64,000 nt of DNA from DATEGZ01 sp035279905 (lineage in GTDB: Bacteria > Acidobacteriota > Vicinamibacteria > Vicinamibacterales > SCN-69-37), in NCBI GenBank assembly GCA_035279905.1, contig DATEGZ010000079.1, positions 1-64,000 on the forward strand, read 5' to 3'. Below are positions 22,359-30,968 of this stretch, in pieces. The notes beneath the pieces are model-generated. The model was not told where the DNA came from, made no database searches, and was given only the letters and a program-made list of their open reading frames with translations. The first letter of the stretch is position 1, and the number at the start of each line of letters is the position of its first letter. Position numbers and translations under genes: made by a program.

Positions 22359-24698
22359 ATGCAGCGGCGAATCACGCTCCTCAGCGCGCTCGTGACCGCG
22401 AGCGCTGGACTGACCGTCCTCCTCGCGCAGGCCCCGGCCACCGTCGTCGCCGACGCCGAGTTCCTCCGCGTCGCCTACAACAGCTACACGACGATGCGGC
22501 AGATATCGCCGTTCCGGGCGGCCACGTGGTCGTTCCTCGGCCCCACCAACATCAGCGGCCGCGCCACCGACATCGCGGTCGCGAACCGGATCGGTCAGCG
22601 CCGCATCTACGCCGGCTACGCCACGGGCGGCGTATGGAAAACCGACGACAACGGCGCGTCGTGGCAGGCGATCTTCGAGCACATGCCGTCCACGAGCATC
22701 GGAGATCTCGCCGTCGCGCCCTCGAATCCCGACATCGTGTGGGTGGGCACCGGCGAGGCGAACATCTTTCGCGCGTCGATGCCCGGCGTGGGCATCTACA
22801 AGTCCACGGACGCAGGCGTCACGTGGCAGCACAAGGGGCTCACGGACACCCAGACGATCGCCCGGATCATCGTCGATCCGACGAACTCAAACGTCGTGTA
22901 CGTCGCAGCGTCTGGCCACGAATGGACCGACAACGCCGAGCGCGGCGTGTACAAGACGACAGACGGCGGCCAGACGTGGACGAAGATTCTGTACATCAGC
23001 CCGCGAACCGGCGCGATCGACCTCGTGATGGATCCGCGAAGCCCCGGCACGCTCTACGCCGCGATGTGGCAGCGCATTCGGCGCAAGTGGAGCGATCCGC
23101 GCGTCGAGCCCGGGTACAACGAAAGCGGCGTCTTCAAGACGATCGACGCGGGGCGCAGCTGGACCGACATCAGTCAGGGCCTGCCGGCGGCGGAGTTTCG
23201 CGGCCGGATCGGACTCGACATCTCACGCTCGAATCCCAACGTCCTCTACGCGCTCGTGGACAACTACGACATCGGCCGCATGCCCGCGCCAGGCGAGCGC
23301 GATCCGTACGATCGGCCGATGCCCGCCGGCAAGGGCTTCATCAAAGGCGCGGACGTGTACCGGTCCGACGACGCCGGCAGGACGTGGCGGCAGACCAGCC
23401 GATTCGATCAGGCGACGACCACGTATCTCGACAATCACTCCGGGACCTACGGCTGGGTCTTCGGTCAGATCCGGGTCGATCCCAACCAACCGGACGTCGT
23501 CTACACGCTCGGGCTCGGGCTGAATGTGTCGCGCGACGGCGGCCGCACGTTCTCGAGGATCGCCGGCACGCACGGCGATCACCATGGGCTCTGGATCGAT
23601 CCCGGTAACTCGTCGGTGATGTACAGCGCGAACGACGGAGGCGTGTACCTCAGCTCGGATGGTGGCAAGCAGTGGAAGTTCGCGGTGTCGGCGCACACAA
23701 CACAGTTCTACGACATCGAGCTCGACACGGCGCAGCCCGCACGCGCGTATGGATCGATCCAGGACATCGGGAGCATGCGCGGGGCGATCGACGTGCGGCA
23801 GAGCCGGGAGATTCGGGCGATCGACTTCGAGGCCGCGCCAGGCGGCGAAGGATCGAACCACGCGGTCGATCCAAACAACCCGAACATCGTGTACTCGCAC
23901 TCGTTCTACGGCGCGTTCACGCGCACGGACCTCTCCGCCGGCGCGACGACAGGTGAACGGACCAAGGACATCCGTCCGCCCGATCCGGACGCCGAGCTGC
24001 GCGCGCAATGGATGGCGCCGTTCTTCATCTCCCCGCACGACTCGAGCATCGTCTACGCGGGCTACCAGTTTCTGTTTCGATCGACAACACGCGGCGACAG
24101 CTGGGAGAAGATCAGCGCCGATTTGAGTGACAACAACCCTCAGCATCTCGGCGAGAATCCGTCCGCGATTCCGTACCAGACGATCGTCGCGATCGCGGAG
24201 TCGCCGAGGAAGAAGGGCTTGATCTACGTCGGCACAGACGACGGCCGCGTGCACACGACGATCGACGACGGGCACGAGTGGACGGAGCTGACGGATCGCC
24301 TGCCGGTGCGCAAGTGGATCTCGCGCATGGTGCCGTCGATGCACACGGAGGCGACGGTCTACCTCGCGCAGCGCGGGCGCGAAGACGACGACTTCGCGCC
24401 GTATCTGTACAAGTCCACGAACTACGGCAAGGCGTTCACGAGCATCGCGGCGAATCTGCCGGCGGGATCGATCAACGTGATCCGCGAGGACCCGCGCTAC
24501 CCGAACGTGCTGTACGTCGGCACGGACTTCGGCGTGTTCATCTCGACCAACGGCGGCGAGCGATGGGACGTGCTCGGGGGCAATCTGCCCTCGGTGCAGG
24601 TCTCCGATCTGCAGTTCCAGAAGCGCGACAACGTGATCGTGATCTCGACCTACGGCCGCGGCGTCTGGGTGCTCGACGCGGCGGCCATCCGCCCGTAA
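22359..24698 (+). CDS. Large secreted Asp-box (BNR/VPS10-like) beta-propeller protein
   Basis: 779 residues with an N-terminal signal region (LLSALVTASAGLTVLLAQA). At least seven Asp-box motifs are visible: STDAGVTW, TTDGGQTW, TIDAGRSW, SDDAGRTW, SRDGGRTF, SSDGGKQW and STNGGERW. These indicate one or two seven-bladed-type propellers as in sialidase/sortilin-like glycosyl-hydrolase-annotated proteins. Catalytic sialidase residues were not identified, so the enzyme label is unsafe. The last 28 bp of the gene occur again at 28460-28487, apparently as one end of an inserted island. Confidence 0.85.
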   Translation: MQRRITLLSALVTASAGLTVLLAQAPATVVADAEFLRVAYNSYTTMRQISPFRAATWSFLGPTNISGRATDIAVANRIGQRRIYAGYATGGVWKTDDNGASWQAIFEHMPSTSIGDLAVAPSNPDIVWVGTGEANIFRASMPGVGIYKSTDAGVTWQHKGLTDTQTIARIIVDPTNSNVVYVAASGHEWTDNAERGVYKTTDGGQTWTKILYISPRTGAIDLVMDPRSPGTLYAAMWQRIRRKWSDPRVEPGYNESGVFKTIDAGRSWTDISQGLPAAEFRGRIGLDISRSNPNVLYALVDNYDIGRMPAPGERDPYDRPMPAGKGFIKGADVYRSDDAGRTWRQTSRFDQATTTYLDNHSGTYGWVFGQIRVDPNQPDVVYTLGLGLNVSRDGGRTFSRIAGTHGDHHGLWIDPGNSSVMYSANDGGVYLSSDGGKQWKFAVSAHTTQFYDIELDTAQPARAYGSIQDIGSMRGAIDVRQSREIRAIDFEAAPGGEGSNHAVDPNNPNIVYSHSFYGAFTRTDLSAGATTGERTKDIRPPDPDAELRAQWMAPFFISPHDSSIVYAGYQFLFRSTTRGDSWEKISADLSDNNPQHLGENPSAIPYQTIVAIAESPRKKGLIYVGTDDGRVHTTIDDGHEWTELTDRLPVRKWISRMVPSMHTEATVYLAQRGREDDDFAPYLYKSTNYGKAFTSIAANLPAGSINVIREDPRYPNVLYVGTDFGVFISTNGGERWDVLGGNLPSVQVSDLQFQKRDNVIVISTYGRGVWVLDAAAIRP
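24670..24697. repeat. 28-bp direct repeat, left copy (island boundary)
   Basis: TGCTCGACGCGGCGGCCATC continuing CGCCCGTA is identical to 28460-28487. It encodes the C-terminus LDAAAIRP of the BNR protein; the next base completes a TAA stop here and a TAG stop at the right copy. Confidence 0.92.
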
Positions 24699-24716
24699 GG
24701 TAGGACTTCTCGTGCG

Positions 24717-26636
24717 CTATCGCACCTCAAATGACGAGCCCCGCCTGACTTGGAAACCAGTTGTGTTGGCAACGAGAAGATCCGCGTGGTACGCGCCAGC
24801 CACGAATCTGCTGAGTGGTATCGACGCCTGGAGATCCACTGCCTCTGGGAACACGGTTGAGCGCCGCATGTCCAAGTGGATGTCAGCCGTCTGTTCTTCG
24901 TTGTGCGTCAACCTTAGCTCAGCTGAGAGGTGAGAAGGATCAGCGCCGAACACGCGGCAAAAGATATGAATTCTCTGATCAGCGTGAAACTGCCGCAGGG
25001 TCGTTGGCGGGAACGGAATGACCTTGTCCGAATCACCTAAGCTTACTAATCTCAAGTTGCTGGCACCCTCAATTCCCACGACAAGCGAGCCTGCGTTGGG
25101 ACTGACTCGAGCGTAAGACTCGTCGTCCAACGGAATGTGGACCCGACCTGCTAGGCTTGACTTCTCGCTCAGGACGGCGACACGAAGCATCTTCACTGAA
25201 TGCGGGATCTCGATTCGGTCGACAATCGAGAGTGTTACAGATCCCATCGCGCCACCCGTTGGAATTGTAAGAGTTCTTTGACCCGAGGCCAGCTTGCGTG
25301 CGTCTTCGTCCAAACCGAGCCAGACGATACGCAACTTGTCATCGCCGCTTGGCCCGGCGCCAGAGTCGTTTGTCATCGGAAGGTCAATCGTAAGTACGAC
25401 CGTGGAAGTTGATGGTGAGGTGCCGACTTGGCCAACCGCAGCGCGGAAAACTAGATCGCCACCAGGTCCACCGTTCTCAAGTGAACGGACGAGGGTGTCT
25501 CCAGACGGTCTGTTGGAGAGAGCCGGAGCAGGTGAGTAGCCTCGCCGAGACCGGACTCGCAAGCCTGGACGACGCACTCGAACATCGACGCTCCGGAATT
25601 GTGCATTCCCTGAGCGTGGATCGGGGCGGAACCCGAGTAGATAGTACGCGCCGTTCTCGCCGACGATCTGATCGACCGAGTCGAAGACATTGGCCTTGTT
25701 CACAAGCGCGCGCCCGCCCGTGTTGAGCGCCATCTCCCTAAGTGTATTTTGCGCTGCCAACCTCGTCTGGTCCAGGACAGCGCGGTTCTCTGGTGTCTGA
25801 CTCTCCAACGGCAAGTGCAGGCCGAGTTCCGGTGCGGCGATGCCTGTCGGGTCGATCGTGTATATCGGTATCCCAGTTCGCACGGCTCGGTCGTACATCT
25901 CTCGCCATTCGAAGTTATAGCGACCTCTATCCGGATACGTGCCGCGGCTTACGAAAACAAGCACCCGTCGCGGTTCGGGCATGCTGGCCAGAGATTGAAC
26001 CACGTTGTTCAACACCGTAAGTACGGCACGAACATCCCCCGCTTTGACTGGGGATGTAGGGTCTCGATCATTGGAGGCGGCGGAACCGATAGCGATGGGA
26101 AATGCCTCGATCGCTCTGCGCATGCGTTCCGTGTCAGCAGTGAAGTCCTGACCGAGATCCGAGCGGCCGACGTATGTCGCGGACATCCTGTCGTCAGGAG
26201 CCAAGCGACGCAAGAACTGCCGCATACAGACTTTCAGGGGAGCTATGTCTTCAGCCAACAATGTGCCTTCGTCGACAACGAACGCAAAGACACGAGAATC
26301 CTTCGCGGGCCTGTCATTTGAGACAGGAGTGGCATCAATAACGGGCACCGCGGCGACGCTGACGTGGTTGTCGGCGAGCGGAACTCGTATCAACTGAAAT
26401 TCTTCAATGGATTGCGGCTTCCCGGCCTCCCGCACCTCGAAGTCATCTTTGCTCAAGTCAAGTACCGGCCGATCGCTCGAATCAGTCACGACGACGTCAA
26501 GTACAACTCGATCAGAAGACGACCGAAATGTCGCGACGCCTTGTCGAATCCCGAAACCGGTCGTAGCCACGACAAGACTGGCGACCACAATCAGGCCCGG
26601 ACCTCTCGCGAGCAATTCCTGGGTATCAAATCGCAT
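24717..26636 (-). CDS. VWFA-related protein of acidobacterial type
   Basis: 639 residues from the ATG at 26636 (an ATG at 26690 is also in frame). A signal/anchor segment (GLIVVASLVVATTGFGI) precedes FRSSSDRVVLDVVVTDSSDRP and DLSKDDFEVREAGK, the standard opening of VWFA-related proteins described in Acidobacteria. The VWA domain runs roughly residues 115-330 (VFAFVVDEGTL with a modified MIDAS, RRVLVFVSRG). The remainder is Ig-like beta-structure. Such proteins are thought to act in adhesion or sensing at the surface. It lies in the island downstream of the cysteine-rich peptide gene, same strand, 120 bp gap. Confidence 0.85.
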   Translation of the reverse strand: MRFDTQELLARGPGLIVVASLVVATTGFGIRQGVATFRSSSDRVVLDVVVTDSSDRPVLDLSKDDFEVREAGKPQSIEEFQLIRVPLADNHVSVAAVPVIDATPVSNDRPAKDSRVFAFVVDEGTLLAEDIAPLKVCMRQFLRRLAPDDRMSATYVGRSDLGQDFTADTERMRRAIEAFPIAIGSAASNDRDPTSPVKAGDVRAVLTVLNNVVQSLASMPEPRRVLVFVSRGTYPDRGRYNFEWREMYDRAVRTGIPIYTIDPTGIAAPELGLHLPLESQTPENRAVLDQTRLAAQNTLREMALNTGGRALVNKANVFDSVDQIVGENGAYYLLGFRPDPRSGNAQFRSVDVRVRRPGLRVRSRRGYSPAPALSNRPSGDTLVRSLENGGPGGDLVFRAAVGQVGTSPSTSTVVLTIDLPMTNDSGAGPSGDDKLRIVWLGLDEDARKLASGQRTLTIPTGGAMGSVTLSIVDRIEIPHSVKMLRVAVLSEKSSLAGRVHIPLDDESYARVSPNAGSLVVGIEGASNLRLVSLGDSDKVIPFPPTTLRQFHADQRIHIFCRVFGADPSHLSAELRLTHNEEQTADIHLDMRRSTVFPEAVDLQASIPLSRFVAGAYHADLLVANTTGFQVRRGSSFEVR

Positions 26637-26756
26637 AGCAGTCGGGCTACACGGGCTCAGCGATGTTGTTGTGTGGGCGTAACGAACCACTGGCCATGAG
26701 TCGTAGTTTATCGCTCCGACTCATGGCCAAGCGAAAACGGGTTCTCTGCCGGGCAA

Positions 26757-27002
26757 TCAACCGATACACGACCAGGTCGCGCAGCAGTGGTCGCCATCCC
26801 CACCGCAGTTGTCACAGCAGTCGAAGTTCCCGACAGTCCCCGCGCCACCGCAATCAGGCTGGGCATCGTCGATCATGATGATTTCGCAGCAAAATGGCTG
26901 CTCGGTCTCGCATGCCCCGCCGACGGCTCCCACTGGCGCAGTCCTTGCAAACGCGACTGCGCACATCAAAACGACAAACGCAATGATCCGGACTCTCTTC
27001 AT
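26757..27002 (-). CDS. Secreted ten-cysteine mini-protein
   Basis: 81 residues from ATG 27002, with a good signal peptide (MKRVRIIAFVVLMCAVAFAR, cleavage probably near VGA-VGG). The mature part is about 55 residues, acidic and glycine-rich, with ten cysteines arranged as C, CC, C, CC, C, CC, C (FCCEI, PDCGG, DCCDNCGG, HCCATWSC). No family recognised; the cysteine density and small size suggest a disulfide-stabilised toxin, bacteriocin-like or metal-binding peptide, all inferred. A membrane-anchored DsbA-like oxidase gene ends 38 bp upstream on the same strand, giving a plausible dedicated folding partner. Confidence 0.7.
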   Translation of the reverse strand: MKRVRIIAFVVLMCAVAFARTAPVGAVGGACETEQPFCCEIIMIDDAQPDCGGAGTVGNFDCCDNCGGDGDHCCATWSCIG

Positions 27003-27040
27003 GACGGCCTCCTTCGGTCTTAGTTCTCGCGGCTCTGCCG

Positions 27041-27787
27041 CTATTTCTTCAACTGGCTGTCCAGCACGGAGCGGAAATCTTGGTACGGTCTCGCGCCTGA
27101 AATCGTGGCTCGCACACTTACCGTCTGTCCTACTCGGTGCCCAATGAAGAAGGCCGGCGTCCCTTTGATTCCGAGGGCCGTGCCGACCTTCAGATCGGAT
27201 GCGACCGCAGCTGGTCCATGCGTTTGTCGGCAATTGCGAAACTGCTCCAAGTCCAGGCCCACGTTTCGAGCAGCTTCAGAAATCGTGGCATCGTCCGCAT
27301 CAACGCGTCGAGGGTCCTGGAACAACTTCGCGTGCATCTCCCAAAAGTGCCCTTGCTCTCCAGCACACTCTGCACTCTCAGCGGCTCTTCTCGCGTTCGG
27401 ATGAATTGCGAGAGGAAAATTCCAAAATGCGATCTGTACAAGGCCCGCGTTCACGTAATCTTGCTTGATGCTCGGAAGGATCGATTGTTCGAAACGGGCG
27501 CAGTAGGGACAGTCGTAGTCTGAGAAGATCATCAAGACGAGAGGCGCCGTGGGCTGTCCGAGTAGGGCGGCACCGTCGAGAGAGACAGGCATCGACGGCA
27601 CGGTCAATTCCGTGCTTGGCCTTGCCTTCGCCGCAAGCATTCGGCCGCTGAGAGCCGTCCACGTCAAAGCGACCGCAGCGATCAACATAGCTACAGTAGT
27701 AGCGACCTCTAGAATCCACTTGAGATCAATGGAATTCGAGGCCCCGGGCCGCGGAGGGATGGACGGCGGTCTGAGTTCATCGTTCAC
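27041..27787 (-). CDS. Membrane-anchored DsbA/DsbG-type thiol oxidoreductase
   Basis: 248 residues. One transmembrane segment near residues 28-47 (ILEVATTVAMLIAAVALTW) anchors a periplasmic thioredoxin-fold domain. The redox motif CPYC occurs in FSDYDCPYCARFEQ, and the cis-proline loop is GIKGTPAFFIG, both typical of DsbA-family disulfide oxidases. It is the first gene of a three-gene minus-strand run with the ten-cysteine peptide and the VWFA protein, all within the island. A role in forming the disulfides of its neighbour is likely but inferred. Confidence 0.88.
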   Translation of the reverse strand: MNDELRPPSIPPRPGASNSIDLKWILEVATTVAMLIAAVALTWTALSGRMLAAKARPSTELTVPSMPVSLDGAALLGQPTAPLVLMIFSDYDCPYCARFEQSILPSIKQDYVNAGLVQIAFWNFPLAIHPNARRAAESAECAGEQGHFWEMHAKLFQDPRRVDADDATISEAARNVGLDLEQFRNCRQTHGPAAVASDLKVGTALGIKGTPAFFIGHRVGQTVSVRATISGARPYQDFRSVLDSQLKK

Positions 27788-28026
27788 AGGTATAACTCCC
27801 CGAATCGGCCACGGCCCGATTCATCGTTCAAGTAGTGGCGTGTGACGACATCTTGCTGCCGGAGGTAGGTTGGAGGCAACTGCCAACGCTACTGACTTTG
27901 TCCCTGATTCCCGTCACTAATGTCCTAATCTCGATTTGACGATGCGCGACCCCGACACACTCTCGTTTCACTTTGCAGATTTGCTTCTTGCTAGATTCCA
28001 GGCTTAAAGTTCTTTGACTGTGCGAT

Positions 28027-28407
28027 GTGCCAGGCGTTCTGTTCCGTTCTGTTCCGTTCCGTTCGACCCGCATCAGGCTAACGTCGCGGCGGGCCGCGAA
28101 CCTGATCGTCAGCCGTGCGGGCGAGCACGACCTACGCCTCGCTGACATAGCCACCGAGCTGCGTGTTGAAGAACGATGGCTTTCCCGTCATCTCAAGAAG
28201 AACACCCTCAAAGGATTCTTTGAGCATCTGCACGATGCTCGGTGCGATAGAGCGCGACAGCTGCTGATCGCGACAACCGGCGCGGTGAAAGCAATAGCGT
28301 GGCAAGTGGGCTACCGTCGGGCGTCCGACCTCGACCGCGAGTACCGCCGTCGCTTTGGCAAGAAACCCTCTTCAGATCGAGCAAGAGAGTCTCTGGACTG
28401 CGAATAG
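28027..28407 (+). CDS. AraC-type HTH protein, short (possibly truncated)
   Basis: Up to 126 residues from GTG 28027; the true start is uncertain because the first codons run through a tandem TTCTGTTCCG repeat (28038-28057 and a shorter third unit). Residues from about 38 onward form the double HTH of AraC/XylS regulators: LRLADIATELRVEERWLSRH and, after a linker, VKAIAWQVGYRRASDLDREYRRRFGKKPS. There is no effector domain, so it is either a stand-alone HTH regulator or the tail of a larger gene. It sits at the right end of the island and is transcribed divergently from the DsbA gene. Confidence 0.7.
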   Translation: MPGVLFRSVPFRSTRIRLTSRRAANLIVSRAGEHDLRLADIATELRVEERWLSRHLKKNTLKGFFEHLHDARCDRARQLLIATTGAVKAIAWQVGYRRASDLDREYRRRFGKKPSSDRARESLDCE

Positions 28408-28459
28408 CAGTTGCGGTCAGAGCGTGTTGAGCAGGTTGCGAGGAAGCAGGGTTGCCGCC

Positions 28460-28487
28460 TGCTCGACGCGGCGGCCATCCGCCCGTA
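28460..28487. repeat. 28-bp direct repeat, right copy (island boundary)
   Basis: Identical to 24670-24697. It is followed by G, giving a TAG stop in the frame of the BNR gene, so the ancestral, uninterrupted gene would also have ended correctly here. Confidence 0.92.
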
Positions 28488-28503
28488 GAATCATCGCGCG
28501 TCC

Positions 28504-29766
28504 GTGTCCGAGCCGTCCGTCTCCCCACCCGGGCCGTCGATCTTCGTCCACGAGCCACCGCCCTCCGAGCGGTGCGCGCCGTTTTCACTATTCGACGACG
28601 ACCTGCTGAACCGGATCTTCGCATCGATCGGCTTGCAGAGCCGGCACGGGCGCGATCTGGCGGGGCGGATCGCTGCCGTGGTGTGCCTCACCTGGATGCC
28701 GATGGCCATGTTTGCGCTGATGGAGGGCCTGGTCAGCACACGGATCGAGGCGACCAACTTCTTCGCCGACTACGCGGCCTACGCGCAGTTTCTGATCGCG
28801 CTGCCTCTTTACATCATCGCGGAACGGGTGGTGAGCCGGAACACGCGCGAAGCCTCGCGCGATTTTCTCGATACGGGCGTCGTCGATCCCGCCGACGTCC
28901 CGTACGTCAACGACAGTCACCTGGAAGTGAAGGGGCTGCGGCTGGCGTGGTGGCCGGAAGCGCTCTGCATTTTCTGGGCGTACTTCTTCGCGCTCTTCAC
29001 GTTCCTGCCGGAGTTTTTGGGTGCGGACCTGCTCACGTGGCACACGCAGTTGTTCGGTCATACGCGCCACCTGACGTGGGCGGGCGGCTGGGCGATGCTC
29101 GTCGCGCTGCCGGTCTACAACTACTGGTGGCTGCGGATCGGCTGGAAGGTCGCGATCTGGACGCGGTACTTGTGGCGGATGTCGCGCCTGCACCTCCAGC
29201 TCGTGGCCTCACACCCCGACGAGATGGGCGGCATCGGATTCGTCGGCGAAGTGCAGGCGAAGTTCGCGATCGTGATCTTCGCGTACGGCATCAGCAGCGT
29301 CGCGGCGGTCGTCGCCTACAAGGTCCAGATCGAGGGCGCGTCGCTGCTCGTGCCGCCGGTCTGGGGGACGACGCTCGGGTTCATCATCGGGGCGCCGGCG
29401 GCGTTTCTCTGGCCGCTGTTCATGTTCACGAAGCAGCTGTTCCGGACGAAGCGGAAGATGGTGGCGCTCTACCGCGAGCAGGCCACGCGGCACGCGCGCG
29501 CCTTCGAGGCGAAATGGATCGGCCTGCACGCGCACGACGACAGCGTCATCGACGTGCAGGAGCTGATGCGCATCAACCACGTCGCCACCGTCTTCGAGCG
29601 CATCGAGCACATGCGCGTCGTGCCGTTCGACTTGCGATCGGCGATGCAGTTGATCGGATCGACGCTGGGATCGGTCGCGACGGCGCTGCCGCTGCTGAAG
29701 ATCGAGGGGCCGATGAAGGAATGGCTCGAGCTGCTGTCGCGCCTATTCGGCCACGGCGGCGGCTAG
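28504..29766 (+). CDS. Polytopic membrane protein of unknown function
   Basis: 420 residues from GTG 28504. About six hydrophobic segments: IAAVVCLTWMPMAMFALMEG, FLIALPLYIIAE, LCIFWAYFFALFTFLPEF, GGWAMLVALPVYNYWWL, IVIFAYGISSVAAVVAY and LGFIIGAPAAFLWPLFMF. The N-terminal 40 residues are proline-rich and cytosolic-looking; the C-terminal tail is charged and helical. No family name recognised, but such proteins are widespread. It begins 16 bp after the right island repeat, which in the ancestor would have placed it directly behind the BNR gene. Confidence 0.75.
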   Translation: MSEPSVSPPGPSIFVHEPPPSERCAPFSLFDDDLLNRIFASIGLQSRHGRDLAGRIAAVVCLTWMPMAMFALMEGLVSTRIEATNFFADYAAYAQFLIALPLYIIAERVVSRNTREASRDFLDTGVVDPADVPYVNDSHLEVKGLRLAWWPEALCIFWAYFFALFTFLPEFLGADLLTWHTQLFGHTRHLTWAGGWAMLVALPVYNYWWLRIGWKVAIWTRYLWRMSRLHLQLVASHPDEMGGIGFVGEVQAKFAIVIFAYGISSVAAVVAYKVQIEGASLLVPPVWGTTLGFIIGAPAAFLWPLFMFTKQLFRTKRKMVALYREQATRHARAFEAKWIGLHAHDDSVIDVQELMRINHVATVFERIEHMRVVPFDLRSAMQLIGSTLGSVATALPLLKIEGPMKEWLELLSRLFGHGGG

Positions 29767-29769
29767 GTC

Positions 29770-30363
29770 CTATGACTTTCCTGGGCGCTCGGTGACGGGT
29801 TGGGCGCCGGGACCGGGTAGATGTTCCTGACGCTCGGCCTCGAGCAGCTCCTCAACCGACGCGTAGCGGTACACGACGACGGCGCCGTTCTTGGGCAGGC
29901 CGCCAGTGTCGGCGGTCGGGCCGTAGACCGAGTACAGCGATTCTTTCCAGAGCCGGAGATACGCGCTTAGCTGGCCGCGATGGTGGGCCGAGTGCGTGAA
30001 GCGGCGCACGAGGACCCACGCGCGCGACCGCGGAGCGTCGAAGAACGAGACCTGTTCCTCGAACCATGCATCGGGCTTGGTCTCGAGCGCGTTCAGCCGC
30101 TCGTCCGAGCACGCCGCGTACGTCCGCAGAAAGTTCGCCCGCGTTTCCGGATCCGGCAGCACGGGCGTCGTCACGGCGATGCCCAGCATCGCCGACATCC
30201 ACGCGTGCTCGCTCAGGCACTGGTGCACCATGTGCTCGAGCGGCGTGCGGCCGCGCGGCTCGGGCCGCCACGGCATGCGGTCGTCGGGAATCTGCGACCA
30301 GACGCTGAGCGTTTTGAGGCGCTCGGTCCGGTAGGTGTCGATGAGGAAGTCGTAGCGAGACAT
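29770..30363 (-). CDS. DinB-family protein
   Basis: 197 residues of mostly helical sequence. The DinB/YfiT-like four-helix-bundle pattern is seen in the spaced histidines: HMVHQCLSEHAWM and THSAHHRGQLSAYLRL, the latter typical of the metal-binding third helix. Members include thiol-dependent transferases and many uncharacterised proteins; substrate unknown. It is the gene after sufU on the minus strand (18 bp) and may be at the tail of the SUF transcript. Confidence 0.82.
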   Translation of the reverse strand: MSRYDFLIDTYRTERLKTLSVWSQIPDDRMPWRPEPRGRTPLEHMVHQCLSEHAWMSAMLGIAVTTPVLPDPETRANFLRTYAACSDERLNALETKPDAWFEEQVSFFDAPRSRAWVLVRRFTHSAHHRGQLSAYLRLWKESLYSVYGPTADTGGLPKNGAVVVYRYASVEELLEAERQEHLPGPGAQPVTERPGKS

Positions 30364-30381
30364 CGAACGCTCGGCGTATGT

Positions 30382-30837
30382 CTACTCTGTGTGGACGACC
30401 AGCGGCACGTCGGCCGCGAGCGCGGACTTCAGCGTGTGCCACGCGAGCGACGCGCACTTCACCCGGACTGGAAACTCGCGCACACCTGCGAACGCCGCGA
30501 GCTTGCCCAGCGATTCGTCGTCCACGGGCTTGCCGATCGGCGTCGTGACCATCGCGTGGAAGCGATCGAAGAGCGAGATCGCCTGATCGATCGTCCCGCC
30601 CTTGACCGCGTCGGTCATGAGCGATGCCGACGCTTTCGAGATCGCGCAGCCGGATCCCTCGAACGAGATCGCGGCGATGCGATCGCCGTCGAGCCTGATG
30701 TACAGCGTCAATTTGTCGCCGCAGAGCGGATTGTGGCCCCTGGCGCTGCGCGACGCATCCGGCAGCACGCCGTAGTTCCGCGGCCGCTTGTTGTGGTCGA
30801 GGATGACTTCTTGATAGAGGTCGGAGAGCTCGGACAT
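30382..30837 (-). CDS. sufU: SufU-type iron-sulfur assembly / zinc sulfurtransferase
   Basis: 151 residues. Zn ligands of SufU are visible: C39 and D41 in PLCGDK, C64 in GSGCAISKAS, and the later cysteine in VKCASLAW. In SufU systems the protein accepts persulfide from SufS and passes it to SufBCD, replacing SufE, which is absent here. Start ATG 30837 is partly formed by the ATTGGG tandem array that occupies its upstream region, so spacing to any ribosome site is unusual. Last SUF gene of the operon. Confidence 0.93.
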   Translation of the reverse strand: MSELSDLYQEVILDHNKRPRNYGVLPDASRSARGHNPLCGDKLTLYIRLDGDRIAAISFEGSGCAISKASASLMTDAVKGGTIDQAISLFDRFHAMVTTPIGKPVDDESLGKLAAFAGVREFPVRVKCASLAWHTLKSALAADVPLVVHTE

Positions 30838-30875
30838 TGGGTTATTGGGCTATTGGGTCATTGGGCTATTGGACA
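30836..30875. repeat. ATTGGGYH 8-bp tandem array, 5 units (sufU start)
   Basis: Units ATTGGGTT, ATTGGGCT, ATTGGGTC, ATTGGGCT and degenerate ATTGGACA. The first two bases form part of the sufU start codon on the minus strand. Confidence 0.92.
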
Positions 30876-30918
30876 TGGTCGCTGGGCATCCAGGCTTGGT
30901 GACACATTCTGCGTTCTT

Positions 30919-30958
30919 CCCAATAGCCCAATGACTCAATGGCCCAATGGCCCAATGA
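30919..30958. repeat. Inverted ATTGGG array, 5 units
   Basis: Units CCCAATAG, CCCAATGA, CTCAATGG, CCCAATGG, CCCAATGA: the same repeat in opposite orientation, 43 bp from the array at 30836-30875. Together they could pair into a long imperfect hairpin in the sufT-sufU gap. Confidence 0.9.
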
Positions 30959-30968
30959 CACGAGCTCT

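Larger units (their letters stand above)
24698..28487. mobile_element. 3.8-kb genomic island inserted at the 3' end of the BNR gene
   Basis: Bounded by exact 28-bp direct repeats, one of which is the natural end of the flanking gene. Contents: VWFA protein, ten-cysteine secreted peptide, DsbA-like protein, AraC-type HTH. The inside is visibly more AT-rich than both flanks. No integrase is present inside, so the block may have been moved in trans, or its recombinase has been lost. Confidence 0.7.
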
